This document shows positions 18,062-27,791 of a DNA stretch of 64,000 bases, one piece after another. Each line of letters starts with the position of its first letter. Position 1 is the stretch's first letter. The DNA lies in assembly GCA_964574815.1 (NCBI GenBank), contig CAZNPL010000010.1, positions 62,001-126,000 on the forward strand. The letters run 5' to 3'. The DNA is from CAZNPL01 sp964574815 (GTDB lineage: Bacteria > Planctomycetota > Phycisphaerae > UBA1845). Below the pieces are notes generated by a model. The model did not search any database, was not told the origin of the DNA, and was given only the letters and a program-made list of their open reading frames with translations. The position numbers and the translations under genes are program-made.

Positions 18062-19351
18062 ATGCGCAGTGAAACCAGACACAGCATCGTCCTCATCGCC
18101 GGCACCGGCACCACCGCGCTGCTCAGCCTCGTCTACGCCGTGTACGTGGGCCGGTTGCTGGAGCCGGCCGACTACGCCCATTTCACCGCCGCCGTCTCGT
18201 TCGTGTACTTGTGCTCGGTCGCCATGGGGCCGATCAATCCCACGGTGGCCAGGTTCACAGCCAAGTACGCCAGCCACGGCGCCTACGGAAAAATCCGCAC
18301 GCTGTACCGCGAAATTACACGACGGGTCGCAATCTACGGCCTGCTGTGTGCCGCCGCTGCGCTCCTCGTAATCGGACCGCTGGCGAACATCCTGCGCTTC
18401 CCGTCACCCTGGCCTCTTGCTGTCGCATACGGCATGGTCTACCTCACGATGCTTCTCAGCGTAGCCCGCGGCGTCCTGCGCGGCATTCACGGCTTCGGGC
18501 AATACAACGTCAACGTCGTCCTGGAGGCTCTTTTTCGCCTGCTCGTCGGCGTGGTCCTGCTCCAGTTCGCACGGGCCGTCGTGCCCGGCTTGCTGGCTTA
18601 TCTCATCGCCTTGGTGGCGGTGGTGGTCATGTCGCAGTTCCAGTTGCGTGGCATATGGGCCGACCACCCGCCCGAACGTGTCGACGGCAGCGAGATCAGG
18701 CGTTTCGCCCCGCCGATGTTCCTCCTCGCCATCGGCACCGCCGGCTTCCAGAACATCGATATGTTAATGGTCAAACACTTCGCCCAGGCGACTGACGCCG
18801 GCTGCTATGGGGCTGCCGCGACGCTGGCCAGATCCATGATCGTTCTTGTCACACCCTTTAACATCCTCCTGCTGCCGCTGTTGACCGCCCTGCACGAACA
18901 AAATCGTCCGATGACCGGAACGCTGCTCAGGGTCATTGCTCGCTACATTCTGATTGCCGCATTGCCCCTGCTGGTCTTCGGACTCTGGGCCAGGCCGCTC
19001 ATCATTCGCCTGTACGGGGAACCGTTCGCACCCGCCGCGGGTGTGCTGCTGCCTCTGGCGGCCGCGCTGGGCCTCTGGTGTCTGTCCGCCCTGATCGCCA
19101 TGAGCTTCATCTCCGCGGGCCGCTTCCGATTCCTGTACGTCTACCTGGGCGGGCTGGTCCTCGAGATCCTGGGCCTGATCGTCCGGCACGACTCGCTGCA
19201 GACGGTCGTCACCGTGGTCTTTGTGGCGCACGCAGCGACCGCCGCGGCAATGGCGTTCCTGTTTGTCCTCACGGTTGGGCGCCATACAAGTGGCACCGGA
19301 ACGTTACGCGACCGGTTGCCGTCCGGCGAGACACATCATGCATCGCTCTGA
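18062..19351 (+). CDS. Polysaccharide biosynthesis flippase (MOP/Wzx family)
   Basis: 429 aa from ATG 18062; the frame extends upstream to 17816, but that overlaps the GT2 in another frame and is rejected. There are twelve or so hydrophobic helices, with the family-typical opening (SIVLIAGTGTTALLSLVYAV) and the central segment GFQNIDMLMVKHF near residue 232. Wzx-type proteins flip undecaprenyl-linked glycans across the inner membrane. It lies between a GT2 and a methyltransferase, in line with a lipid-linked oligosaccharide pathway. A second flippase domain exists at 46231-49068. Confidence 0.88.
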   Translation: MRSETRHSIVLIAGTGTTALLSLVYAVYVGRLLEPADYAHFTAAVSFVYLCSVAMGPINPTVARFTAKYASHGAYGKIRTLYREITRRVAIYGLLCAAAALLVIGPLANILRFPSPWPLAVAYGMVYLTMLLSVARGVLRGIHGFGQYNVNVVLEALFRLLVGVVLLQFARAVVPGLLAYLIALVAVVVMSQFQLRGIWADHPPERVDGSEIRRFAPPMFLLAIGTAGFQNIDMLMVKHFAQATDAGCYGAAATLARSMIVLVTPFNILLLPLLTALHEQNRPMTGTLLRVIARYILIAALPLLVFGLWARPLIIRLYGEPFAPAAGVLLPLAAALGLWCLSALIAMSFISAGRFRFLYVYLGGLVLEILGLIVRHDSLQTVVTVVFVAHAATAAAMAFLFVLTVGRHTSGTGTLRDRLPSGETHHASL

Positions 19352-20396
19352 ACCGCTGCTTCCACGGCTTCGTTACACCGGGGCACTCTTGGTCAAGTTA
19401 TCGCCGTCACAAATGAATGCCCTGCGCGCTTTCAAAGCCGAGTGCGACCGTAGCGAATTCCGCTTCGAGCCGGCGACCTGCACCTGCGGCGCCGGCAACG
19501 AACAAGCCCTGCTGATCGCCGCCCAGGATCGATACGGGCTGCCCATCAATACCTATCTGTGTCGCAAATGCGGCGTGCTCTGGGGAGATCCGAAAATGAC
19601 CCCCGATGCCCTGGGGCGATTTTACGGCCGTTACTATCGCGCGCTCTACGGCCGGGGCGCGGCCGGAGCCGACGATTTTTATGCCATGCAAACCCGGCGC
19701 GGCGAGGACGTCATTCGCTACATCACGCCCGAGTTCACGGGCATCCCGGGCGCGACGGTATACGACATAGGCTGCGCAACCGGCGGCGTCTTGATGCCCT
19801 TTGCTGAACGCGGCGCCAGGACAATGGGCTGCGATTACTCACTGGACTACCTGGAGCGAGGTCGGCAGGCTGGTCTCAACCTGTTGCACGGCGACGCAAC
19901 CAGTCTTAGCGGGTTCGGTCCGGCCGATTTGGTCATTGCCCGACACGTGCTGGAACACTGCCCGGACCCTCTGTGCGAGCTGCGGGCTTGGGACTCTCTG
20001 CTGCGGACGGGCGGCTACCTGTACATCGAAGTACCCAGCGTGCTCATGTCCTACGAAGTCTACGGGGATTTCGCCCGCTTCCTGCAGAACGCCCACCTGT
20101 ACCACTTCACGCTCAGAACGCTGGAATGTCTGCTCTCCGAAATCGGATACATGCTCGTCAAGGGAAACCAGACCGTCCGAGCTTTGTTCGTCAAACCCGG
20201 CGACGCCACTCCAATCGGTCCCGACCCCGCGGAAGCAGATCGCGTTCTGCAATACATACAGCAACGGGAGAAGATCGCGCGGCTGATGCGCTGGCGTCGA
20301 CGCGCGTTCGACGCCGCGATCTTCATCGGCGACAGGCTGATCGGAGGCAGAAAGATGGACCGCGTCAAGCGGTTCCTGCAGAGCAGACGAAAGTAG
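19338..20396 (+). CDS. SAM-dependent methyltransferase with N-terminal Cys motif
   Basis: 352 aa if read from ATG 19338, which overlaps the flippase end by 14 nt and has a GGCGAG site upstream; ATG 19413 is the alternative. The N-terminal part has two Cys pairs (CTCG near residue 48 and CRKC near 74) that may bind zinc. The class I core follows: VYDIGCATGG (motif I, near 138), GCDYS, then IARHVLEHCPDP (near 190) and GGYLYIEVPS. This arrangement resembles sugar C- or O-methyltransferases of surface-glycan loci. The substrate is unknown. Confidence 0.85.
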   Translation: MHRSEPLLPRLRYTGALLVKLSPSQMNALRAFKAECDRSEFRFEPATCTCGAGNEQALLIAAQDRYGLPINTYLCRKCGVLWGDPKMTPDALGRFYGRYYRALYGRGAAGADDFYAMQTRRGEDVIRYITPEFTGIPGATVYDIGCATGGVLMPFAERGARTMGCDYSLDYLERGRQAGLNLLHGDATSLSGFGPADLVIARHVLEHCPDPLCELRAWDSLLRTGGYLYIEVPSVLMSYEVYGDFARFLQNAHLYHFTLRTLECLLSEIGYMLVKGNQTVRALFVKPGDATPIGPDPAEADRVLQYIQQREKIARLMRWRRRAFDAAIFIGDRLIGGRKMDRVKRFLQSRRK

Positions 20397-20417
20397 GCCG
20401 CTCGCGCCGCGGACAGG

Positions 20418-21305
20418 CTACCCTTCCTGCGCCGGCTCCCACCGTTCGATCAGGTACTCGTCGAAGCAGGGATAGCGCGTCATGAGCCGGTTGCAGAATT
20501 CAATGTCTTCGTCTGAGAGTTCCTCCCGGTAGGTCCCCGCTCGCGCCTTACGTACCTTGAGAGAGTTCACATCGTCTGTGAAGATGCGCATGCCCTCGAC
20601 CGCCCCCTTTTGCTCCAGCTTGCGAAGATTCTCGGGCTTGCTTTCGTCGTACACCCGGTTGATGAGCTGCTCGTCAACCTCCAGGCCCATGAACGCCAGA
20701 AGCGGCCTCAACAGACCGGCGCCGCCACTCAGGAGGCTCTCATAACGGACCACGACGAGCTCGCTTGGCGTGTTTCGATTCTGATACCAGAGCTCGTGAA
20801 AGCGGATGATTCGCGCAAACCCGTAAAGCGGGTCGCGTACAAACGCGCTGAGAGAGTTGAACGACATAGGTCTCCGCGACCGCTTGGTGGCCTGATGAAA
20901 GTACGAGACGACCACGTCACGCGGGTCACGAATCATGAGCACGACCCGTTTGTTTCTAAAGCTCCATCGGGCCGAATACGCGAACAGGCGGTGCGGGTTG
21001 GGGCGGCCACCGTCCTCATGAATGAAATCGCCGCAGTCGTGCGTCCATCTGATGCGCGGCAACTTTGGATGTCTGGCCGTCAATTCGGTAAGGCGGATCG
21101 TCGGCCCCTCCGACGTCATGACGAAATGGCGCCGGAATATTTCACCCAGCATGAACTGCAGCCACGTTACGCCGGATTTCGGATAGGAGACCAGCATGAT
21201 CGTGTTTCGGTCCGGAGTGCGCACCGCTCGGCACAGTTCCAACAGCAGGAACGGGTACGCGCCAAGGCGGCTGGTCATAAGGGCGGTCAACGGGGAGCGC
21301 AGCAT
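20418..21305 (-). CDS. Sulfotransferase
   Basis: 295 aa. PAPS-binding signatures are clear: YPKSGVTWLQ near residue 41 (5'-phosphosulfate loop) and RDPRDVVVSYFHQ near 126 (3'-phosphate site). The Lys/Arg-rich segment LKVRKARAGTYRE near 252 fits the third conserved region of cytosolic sulfotransferases. It transfers sulfate from PAPS to a hydroxyl. It stands on the opposite strand inside a plus-strand glycan block, so it probably sulfates the local polysaccharide. A second, different sulfotransferase lies at 49061-49972. Confidence 0.9.
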   Translation of the reverse strand: MLRSPLTALMTSRLGAYPFLLLELCRAVRTPDRNTIMLVSYPKSGVTWLQFMLGEIFRRHFVMTSEGPTIRLTELTARHPKLPRIRWTHDCGDFIHEDGGRPNPHRLFAYSARWSFRNKRVVLMIRDPRDVVVSYFHQATKRSRRPMSFNSLSAFVRDPLYGFARIIRFHELWYQNRNTPSELVVVRYESLLSGGAGLLRPLLAFMGLEVDEQLINRVYDESKPENLRKLEQKGAVEGMRIFTDDVNSLKVRKARAGTYREELSDEDIEFCNRLMTRYPCFDEYLIERWEPAQEG

Positions 21306-21587
21306 GGTCTCCTGGCTTGTAGCGCGCGAGGCAGTGCGTTGTAACGACAGCCGAATCCCTCCACACTCGATCTATCGTAATGGCCTGTGCGAACAGCGGC
21401 AATGCGCGGCTCACGATCGAAGCGCGCATCTTCCCGACCCAGCAAGACCCCCAGCAACCGGCCATATAGGCCCGTTGCGTGCCCGCCTTGACCCGCTCCT
21501 GGTTCCCAGTACCGTTTTTGATGACGAGCGACTGAATTCGGCGGAGTCAACTGAGCCGGCTCGGGGCCGCCCCAGCACGGCTGAGTC

Positions 21588-22880
21588 GTGCGTATGATCA
21601 GAATTTTGGCGTGCCCTTTCGGCGGTGTGAACCTGCTGCTCACCCTCATGGAAAGGCTGCGCCGGCGATTTCCAGACAAGTACGACGTGACTTATGTCTC
21701 ATACACCGAATACGGCCGACAGATCTACCGCCGGCTTGACGCACACCACGTTCACGTTGCCCCGGGTGAGGCGGATACCTTCTTCCCCGACGACGTGCTC
21801 GATGAGGTGACCGCGTTCACCCGCGAACTGGCCCGCATCAATCTTGGAGACCCTCTCGACATCCCCCTCCGGCGAGCGGCCAACCACTACGGGGCCGTGC
21901 TCGACACGCTGTTCGCCGGGAACCGGTACGATTACATCATCGAATTCAATGGGCGAATGAATCTGTTCATCACGGTACTCGACACTGTGGCGGACCGCTG
22001 CGACACGCCAAAGCTCGTGTTCGAACAGGGCCTCTTTCGACCCGATTTCATCACGGTGGACGGACGCGGCGTGAATGCCCGGAATTCGATCGACTCGCTC
22101 AACGCACTGCTGTCACCCGAGCCCTTCCGATACCAGCAGACCGAACTCTACCGCGATTTGGTCAGCCTTCTGCCCATTGGCAGGAAAGAGGTTACCGATT
22201 TTAAGCGTCAGGTGCCCAAATCCCGCCTCGCGACGGCATACGCCCGGATGAAACTGCAGCCTCGGGACCGGATCTACCTCCGCGACGCGGAGAACCGCGA
22301 CCTGCTCGAGGCGGGCGTCTTCCGCAAAGGCCGCCCCGCCCGGCGGACCAATATCCTCGACGACGTCGTGGCCCCGGGGCGGTTCCGACACGTGATCCTG
22401 TGCCCATTCCAGGTTGAAACGGACACCCAAGTCCTGCTCCACTCCCGGCTCGTGCGCAATATGCGCGACTTCGTCAACGTCATCAGCGACGCGCTCGATG
22501 CGTACAACGCCGACCGGCAGGACAAAGCGTGCGTCCTGTTCAAGATACACCCCATGCATGATCTGCACATTCGCCTCGACCGCGAGGACGCCTTTATCAT
22601 CAATGAGTCCACCGTGCCGGAGATTCTGGCGAAACGCTGCGATCTGGTGATCACCATCAACTCCACCGCCGGCATCGAGGCGATCGAGGCGGGTGTTCCC
22701 GTGATCACCCTGGGCGAGGCCTTCTACAACATGCCCGGCGTGATCAGCGCCCATTGTACCGAGCCGAACCAGCTTCCCGAACTCATCCGCCGCGCCCTGC
22801 ACGAGAGGACCATCGATCCCGAACTTCAGGAACGATTTCTCGACGCACTGCGCAACAAGTACCAGGTCCGCCTGCATTGA
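21588..22880 (+). CDS. Capsule polysaccharide synthesis protein (KpsC/KpsS-like glycosyltransferase)
   Basis: 430 aa from GTG 21588, or ATG 21594 two codons later. The C-terminal half has the CPFQVETDTQVLLHS segment (near residue 268) and the strand INSTAGIEAIEAGVPVITLG (near 355), typical of the Capsule_synth family, where this site resembles GT-B nucleotide-sugar binding. The N-terminal half begins ILACPFGGVN. KpsC/S enzymes build the Kdo linker of group 2 capsules, but the family is broader. A 282-nt spacer separates it from the divergent sulfotransferase. Confidence 0.75.
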   Translation: MRMIRILACPFGGVNLLLTLMERLRRRFPDKYDVTYVSYTEYGRQIYRRLDAHHVHVAPGEADTFFPDDVLDEVTAFTRELARINLGDPLDIPLRRAANHYGAVLDTLFAGNRYDYIIEFNGRMNLFITVLDTVADRCDTPKLVFEQGLFRPDFITVDGRGVNARNSIDSLNALLSPEPFRYQQTELYRDLVSLLPIGRKEVTDFKRQVPKSRLATAYARMKLQPRDRIYLRDAENRDLLEAGVFRKGRPARRTNILDDVVAPGRFRHVILCPFQVETDTQVLLHSRLVRNMRDFVNVISDALDAYNADRQDKACVLFKIHPMHDLHIRLDREDAFIINESTVPEILAKRCDLVITINSTAGIEAIEAGVPVITLGEAFYNMPGVISAHCTEPNQLPELIRRALHERTIDPELQERFLDALRNKYQVRLH

Positions 22881-22892
22881 CCCCGTCCGGAT

Positions 22893-24935
22893 ATGACGAA
22901 ACGAAAACGACAACGACGCGAGCGAGACGAGAATCGGCCCGGCCGAAGTAGGCTGCGGTCGGGATGGTGCATCGCCATCCTTGTCGCGGCCGCCGTTTGT
23001 GCCTACGCCACCAGCTTCGACGGCGCCTTTCTCCTCGACGACGGCTCCAACATTGTCCGTAACGATTCGATCCGCAGCCTCCGGCTCATCGACGAGGTGC
23101 TGTCTCACGGCCGCCGCCCGGTCGTCAATCTTTCCTTGGCGATCAACTATGCCTTCGGCGAACTCAAGGTCTGGGGCTACCATGGCTTCAACCTCGCCGT
23201 CCACATCCTTGCCGGTCTCACGCTTTTCGGCGTCATCCGGCGCACGCTCCTGCTCGACCGATTCTCCCAGAACTGGAAAGAGTCGTCCGCTGGCTTTGCC
23301 CTCGCGTGCGCCCTCCTCTGGACCGCCCACCCCCTCCAGACTCAGAGCGTCACCTACGTCATCCAGCGCAGCGAGTCCATGATGGGCCTCTTCTACCTCC
23401 TGACGCTCTATTGCGTCATTCGTGGCCACACCTCCCGGCGCCCCTGGCCATGGTACGCGGCATCCGTCGCCGCCTGCGTGCTCGGAATGGGCAGCAAGGC
23501 CGTCATGGTCACCGCACCCGTGGTCGTGCTTATCTACGACCGCGTCTTCCTCGCCGATTCATGGCCACAAGTGCTGCGGCGGCGTTTTCCACTTTACCTT
23601 GGATTGATGCTGAGCTGGGGCGTGCTGGTGGGGACGGGCGTCGTCCAGGGCGTCCTCCTTCCCCCTGAAGGCGCTCAGGCCGACGTCGGGTTCGCACATA
23701 AGGACATCTCACCGTGGGACTACCTGCTCACGCAGTCGCAGGTGATCTTGCATTACCTGTGGCTTGCGATCTGGCCTCAGGGGCTTTGCATCGACTACGG
23801 CTGGCCGGTCGTGAAGGAGCTCAGCCGCGCCCTCGTTCCCGCCGCGATCATCCTCAGCCTGCTCGGCTTGACGGTGTGGCGACTGTGGCGGCGATCCTGG
23901 CTCGGCTTCGTTGGGGCCTGGTTCTTCATCATCCTCGCGCCGACCTCGAGCTTCATCCCCATCAAGGACGTCGCCTTCGAGCACCGCATGTACCTGCCGC
24001 TGGCCGCCGTCGTCGTGATCGTCGTCGCACTCGTGAAATGGGCAATCGACCGGGCGACCCAACGCCGAGTCTCGTCGCATGGCCTTCGAAAAGGGCTTGC
24101 CGCCGGCCTGCTCATCGGTGTCGCGGCCGCACTGACCGTTCGGACCGCGCTGCGCAATCGCGATTACCACAGCGCCGAGGCGATGTGGCGAAGTGTCTTG
24201 ACCCAACGGCCCGAGAACACACGGGCACACTACAACCTCGGTCACGCGTTGATGTCGGCCGACAAGGACGAAGAAGCGATTGCAGCCTACCGTCGAGCGC
24301 TCGAGCTATACCCCGATCACGTCTCGGCCCGCTACAACATGGGGCAAGTGCTGCTCAGGCTTGGCCGCTACGTCGAGGCCATCGACGCCTTCGAGCGGGT
24401 CGTGCGCATCGACCCGTCGCGAACCTACCAGTCGTGGAAACCGCACGCCCTCACCATCACGTTCGCTCAAGCCCACAACAGCCGCGGCAGCGCCCTGATG
24501 CACCTCGGACGCGTCAACCGGGCCATCCAAGCCTATCGCGAGGCTCTATTGCTGGTGCCCGGCTTCTCGCGAGCCTACTACAACCTCGGCATCGCCCTGG
24601 CAAGAACGGAAGACTACGATGAGGCGATCAAAGCCTTCCAAGCGGCATTGCAGTCAGACCCCCGATACGCGGCCGCGCACACCAATCTGGGAAGTGTCTT
24701 CTTCTCACTCGGACGGCTCAAGGAAGCCGAAGAGCACTTTCGGGCCGCGATCGCAATCGACGACCAGCAGATGATGGCCCAGTACAACCTCGGATCGCTC
24801 TTGCGCGAGCAGGGCAGGCTGAAAGAAGCCCTGCCACCGCTCGCCGCGGCCGCGAAGTTGGCCCCACAGAACAGCATCGTGCAGGAGGCGTTGCGCGACG
24901 TGAAGGCAGAACTCCAAACAGCCGAGTCACCTTGA
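22893..24935 (+). CDS. GT-C-like membrane protein with C-terminal TPR domain (TMTC-like), copy 2
   Basis: 680 aa, starting 12 nt after the capsule-type gene. The same plan as copy 1: a basic cytoplasmic tail, a first outer loop FLLDDGSNIVRN with paired Asp, HPLQTQSVTYVIQR, ESMMGLFYLLTLYC, MGSKAVMVTAPVV and FEHRMYLPLAAV, then about six TPR units from residue 443. The TPR part includes an insert near residue 510 (RTYQSWKPHALTITFAQ) that breaks the 34-aa periodicity. Its stop codon overlaps the start of copy 3 (TGATG), so the two are translated together. Confidence 0.85.
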   Translation: MTKRKRQRRERDENRPGRSRLRSGWCIAILVAAAVCAYATSFDGAFLLDDGSNIVRNDSIRSLRLIDEVLSHGRRPVVNLSLAINYAFGELKVWGYHGFNLAVHILAGLTLFGVIRRTLLLDRFSQNWKESSAGFALACALLWTAHPLQTQSVTYVIQRSESMMGLFYLLTLYCVIRGHTSRRPWPWYAASVAACVLGMGSKAVMVTAPVVVLIYDRVFLADSWPQVLRRRFPLYLGLMLSWGVLVGTGVVQGVLLPPEGAQADVGFAHKDISPWDYLLTQSQVILHYLWLAIWPQGLCIDYGWPVVKELSRALVPAAIILSLLGLTVWRLWRRSWLGFVGAWFFIILAPTSSFIPIKDVAFEHRMYLPLAAVVVIVVALVKWAIDRATQRRVSSHGLRKGLAAGLLIGVAAALTVRTALRNRDYHSAEAMWRSVLTQRPENTRAHYNLGHALMSADKDEEAIAAYRRALELYPDHVSARYNMGQVLLRLGRYVEAIDAFERVVRIDPSRTYQSWKPHALTITFAQAHNSRGSALMHLGRVNRAIQAYREALLLVPGFSRAYYNLGIALARTEDYDEAIKAFQAALQSDPRYAAAHTNLGSVFFSLGRLKEAEEHFRAAIAIDDQQMMAQYNLGSLLREQGRLKEALPPLAAAAKLAPQNSIVQEALRDVKAELQTAESP

Positions 24936-26863
24936 TGTCTGCCAAACCACCGCGACGCCCCAATCAACGGAAAGAGCGCACCCGCCGCACCGAACCCCCT
25001 GCACGACTCCCCAACCTCGGCGCGCGCCGTTCGCGGTGGACGAAGTTCCTCCCGCTCCTCGTTGTCGCCGCCGGACTCGCCGCTTATCACAACAGTTTCG
25101 ATGGCGAGTTCCTCCTCGACGACAGGCAGAACATCGTCGAGAACGAGGTCATACGCCAATTGACGCCTATCAGCGGGCTCTTAACTCACCGCCGTCGCCC
25201 GGTCGTCAACGTGACACTGGCCGTGAACTACGCCCTCGGCGACCTCGATACCTGGGGCTATCACGCCTTCAACCTCTCCGTCCACCTGCTCGCTGCTCTG
25301 GCATTGTATGGCGTGGTCCACAGGACCCTGCTGACCAAGCGTATGCGACCACGCTTCGGCCACGCCGCCCACTGGTATGCGCTGGCCGTATCCTTACTTT
25401 GGGTCGTCCACCCCTTGACCACCCAAAGCGTGACCTACATCGTCCAACGGGCCGAGTCCATGATGGGCCTGTTCTACCTCCTCACGCTCTACTGCGTTTT
25501 GCGCGCCGCCGCCTCGCCACGCCGGGCATGGTGGTATCCTGGCGCGGTCGCTGCGTGCGCTCTGGGCATGGGCAGCAAAGCGGTGATGGTGACGGCCCCG
25601 GTGACCGTGTTGCTGTTTGACATCGTCTTTCTCGCCGGCTCCCCGCGGCGGGCATTGCAGCGCCGCTGGCCGCTGTACCTTGGGCTGGTGGCAACCTGGG
25701 GCGTCCTTATCGCAACGGGCGTCGTCCGCGGCGTGCTCTTCCCCGCGCCCGACGTCACGAGCCGCGTGGGCTTCGGCTATGAGGGGCTTACGCCCTGGAC
25801 CTACCTCCTGACGCAGTCGAAGGTCATCCTCCACTACATTCGCCTTTCGGTCTGGCCGCATCCGCTCTGCCTGGACTACGGCTGGCGAACCATACAAAGC
25901 ATCTCGGAAGTGGCCGTCGCCGTGCTCGCGATCATTCTCCTTCTCGCCTGTACGGTGTGGGCTCTGGTGCGGCGCCGGTGGACCGGCTTCGCCGCCGCCT
26001 GGTTCTTCATCATCCTCGCTCCAACCTCGAGCTTTATCCCCATCAAAGACGTGGCCTTCGAACACCGCATGTACCTGCCCCTCGCCGGCGTGGTCGCACT
26101 TTGCGTGGGATGCATCCATCAACTGCTGAGCTGGACGCTCGACCGCGCCAACCGGTCATCGGTCCGGCCGATCGTCGCGGCCTGCATGCTCGCGGTCGCA
26201 ACCGCCGCCCTCGGACTCACCAGTGTCCACCGAAATGCGGATTACCACGACGAGGTCACCATGTGGCGCGACGTTGTCGCCAAACAACCAGGGCACACCC
26301 GGGCCAGATACAACCTCGGCGTCTTCCTGTTCGACGACAAACAGTACGCCGAAGCAGAGGCCCAGTTCGCGGCCGTCCTGAAGCTGAACCCAGGTCACGT
26401 GCAAGCCCATAACAATCTGGGCAACTGCCTCATGATGACCGGCCGCCTCGAAGAGTCATTGGACAAGTTCGCACGCACCATCGAACTGGATCCGGACCAC
26501 TGGCGGGCGCGACACAGCCTCGGCACCACGCTCGCACGCCTGGGCCGATTCCACGAGGCGCTGCCGAGCCTCCAGGCGGCCGTCCGGCTCAATCCCGATC
26601 ACGCCCCCGGCTTCTACAACCTCGGCAACGTCTATCGCGACCTGAACCGCTACGACGACGCCGTCGAGGCCTACACCCGGGCGATCGAGGTAGACCCAAA
26701 GTACACCGCCGCCTACAAGAACCGCGGCATCATCCTCCGTCACTGGGGCCGACTCCGCGAAGCCATCGCCGATTTCCAGGCGATCCTCGTCATCGAACCG
26801 AACCGAGAAGACATCCGAAAACAGCTCGAATCCACCAAAGCAATGCTCAACAATCGAAATTGA
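24935..26863 (+). CDS. GT-C-like membrane protein with C-terminal TPR domain (TMTC-like), copy 3
   Basis: 642 aa from ATG 24935, whose A is the last base of the preceding TGA. N-terminal tail rich in Arg/Lys/Pro, then the GT-C part with FLLDDRQNIVEN, HPLTTQSVTYIVQR, ESMMGLFYLLTLYC and FEHRMYLPLAG, then about five TPR units. It is closer to copy 1 (both have LPLL..AAGL.AYHNSF) than its position would suggest. It ends the plus-strand block; a 7-bp GC hairpin begins directly after the stop codon. Confidence 0.85.
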   Translation: MSAKPPRRPNQRKERTRRTEPPARLPNLGARRSRWTKFLPLLVVAAGLAAYHNSFDGEFLLDDRQNIVENEVIRQLTPISGLLTHRRRPVVNVTLAVNYALGDLDTWGYHAFNLSVHLLAALALYGVVHRTLLTKRMRPRFGHAAHWYALAVSLLWVVHPLTTQSVTYIVQRAESMMGLFYLLTLYCVLRAAASPRRAWWYPGAVAACALGMGSKAVMVTAPVTVLLFDIVFLAGSPRRALQRRWPLYLGLVATWGVLIATGVVRGVLFPAPDVTSRVGFGYEGLTPWTYLLTQSKVILHYIRLSVWPHPLCLDYGWRTIQSISEVAVAVLAIILLLACTVWALVRRRWTGFAAAWFFIILAPTSSFIPIKDVAFEHRMYLPLAGVVALCVGCIHQLLSWTLDRANRSSVRPIVAACMLAVATAALGLTSVHRNADYHDEVTMWRDVVAKQPGHTRARYNLGVFLFDDKQYAEAEAQFAAVLKLNPGHVQAHNNLGNCLMMTGRLEESLDKFARTIELDPDHWRARHSLGTTLARLGRFHEALPSLQAAVRLNPDHAPGFYNLGNVYRDLNRYDDAVEAYTRAIEVDPKYTAAYKNRGIILRHWGRLREAIADFQAILVIEPNREDIRKQLESTKAMLNNRN

Positions 26864-27208
26864 GGTGCGCGGTCGCGCACCGCTATCCGCGGCTGCGCAA
26901 GTCAGGCGCACGGCGCGGGCAACCTGCTTGGGCACGCCGGACCCAAGGGAGCGCCGACCTCAGCCCCCGAAGGGGGCGACGAGCCCACAGCCCCGCGCCC
27001 GTGTGAGCGTGGCTGTGGCACTCGACGTTGGCGCGCGACGTCTGCATTCGCACTGGCGCGGAAGCCGCCTATGGCGCCCGGATCCGGACTGGCCTGGGCG
27101 TTCGCACTGCCGGGTTCGCGTGCGGCGGACGAATGGCACCCGGCGGTTCTTGGTTATTAAACCGGGAGCCCACTTCGGGAGAAGGTGGGCCGCCCATGGC
27201 GGGACGGC
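26864..27208. other. Hairpin-rich intergenic region between convergent genes
   Basis: 345 nt without a supported gene. Three inverted repeats are visible: GGTGCGC/GCGCACC at 26864-26881 immediately after the TPR stop, GCCCCC/GGGGGC at 26963-26977, and CCACAGCC/GGCTGTGG at 26985-27018. None has a T-tract, so rho-independent termination is possible but not shown. Flanking genes converge here. Confidence 0.5.
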
Positions 27209-27718
27209 TCAGGTTGATTTGGTGGCGAGGTGGACAACGTGGGCCAGTTCGGGAAGGACCAGTTCGGTCATGGCGAGTTGGACGGCGTTTTGGGCGCCGG
27301 GCATGGCAAAGACGGCCGTGTCGCGCATGGTTCCGGCAACGGCGCGGGAGAGCATGGCGGCGGGGCCGACCTGTTCGTAGCTTTTCAGGCGAAAGAGTTC
27401 GCCGAAGCCGTCCAGGCGTTTGTCGATAAGCTCGTCGAGCACTTCGCAGGTGACGTCACGTTTGCCTATGCCGGTGCCGCCGGAGAGCAGGACGGCCTGA
27501 CAGGCGGGCGCGTCTCGAAACGCGATGAGGACGGCCCGTATCTGACGGAAGTCGTCTCGGACGATGAGGTAGTTATGGACGGCGTGTCCCGCGGAGGTGA
27601 GCAGTTCGCGGATGAGTTGCCCGCTGCTGTCGCTTTCGGTCGTTCGGGTATCGCTGACGGTGACGACCGCGCAGGCGACGGATCGGACAACTTTACCCTT
27701 GTGGTTGGGCGCGGGCAT
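27209..27718 (-). CDS. moaB: Molybdenum cofactor biosynthesis protein MoaB/MogA family
   Basis: 169 aa. MoCF signatures: AVVTVSDTRTTESDSSG near residue 17, SGGTGIGKRDVT near 78 (the molybdopterin-binding GGTG loop) and the C-terminal MPGAQNAVQLAM near 143. These enzymes adenylylate molybdopterin before metal insertion. The length and the single domain fit bacterial MoaB. No other moa/moe gene is in the window. The neighbours (a TPR glycosylation gene and a release-factor-like gene) say nothing about its role. Confidence 0.9.
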   Translation of the reverse strand: MPAPNHKGKVVRSVACAVVTVSDTRTTESDSSGQLIRELLTSAGHAVHNYLIVRDDFRQIRAVLIAFRDAPACQAVLLSGGTGIGKRDVTCEVLDELIDKRLDGFGELFRLKSYEQVGPAAMLSRAVAGTMRDTAVFAMPGAQNAVQLAMTELVLPELAHVVHLATKST

Positions 27719-27791
27719 TGATGCAACGCCTTTACTAATGGTCGTTCCCGGGGCGAACTGAGGAGCGCTCCGCGGGGCGTCCAGATTTCTC

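Noticed and set aside
22113..23429. 438-aa minus-strand frame across two plus genes
   Set aside because: It spans the junction of two well-supported plus-strand genes and has shadow-type composition.
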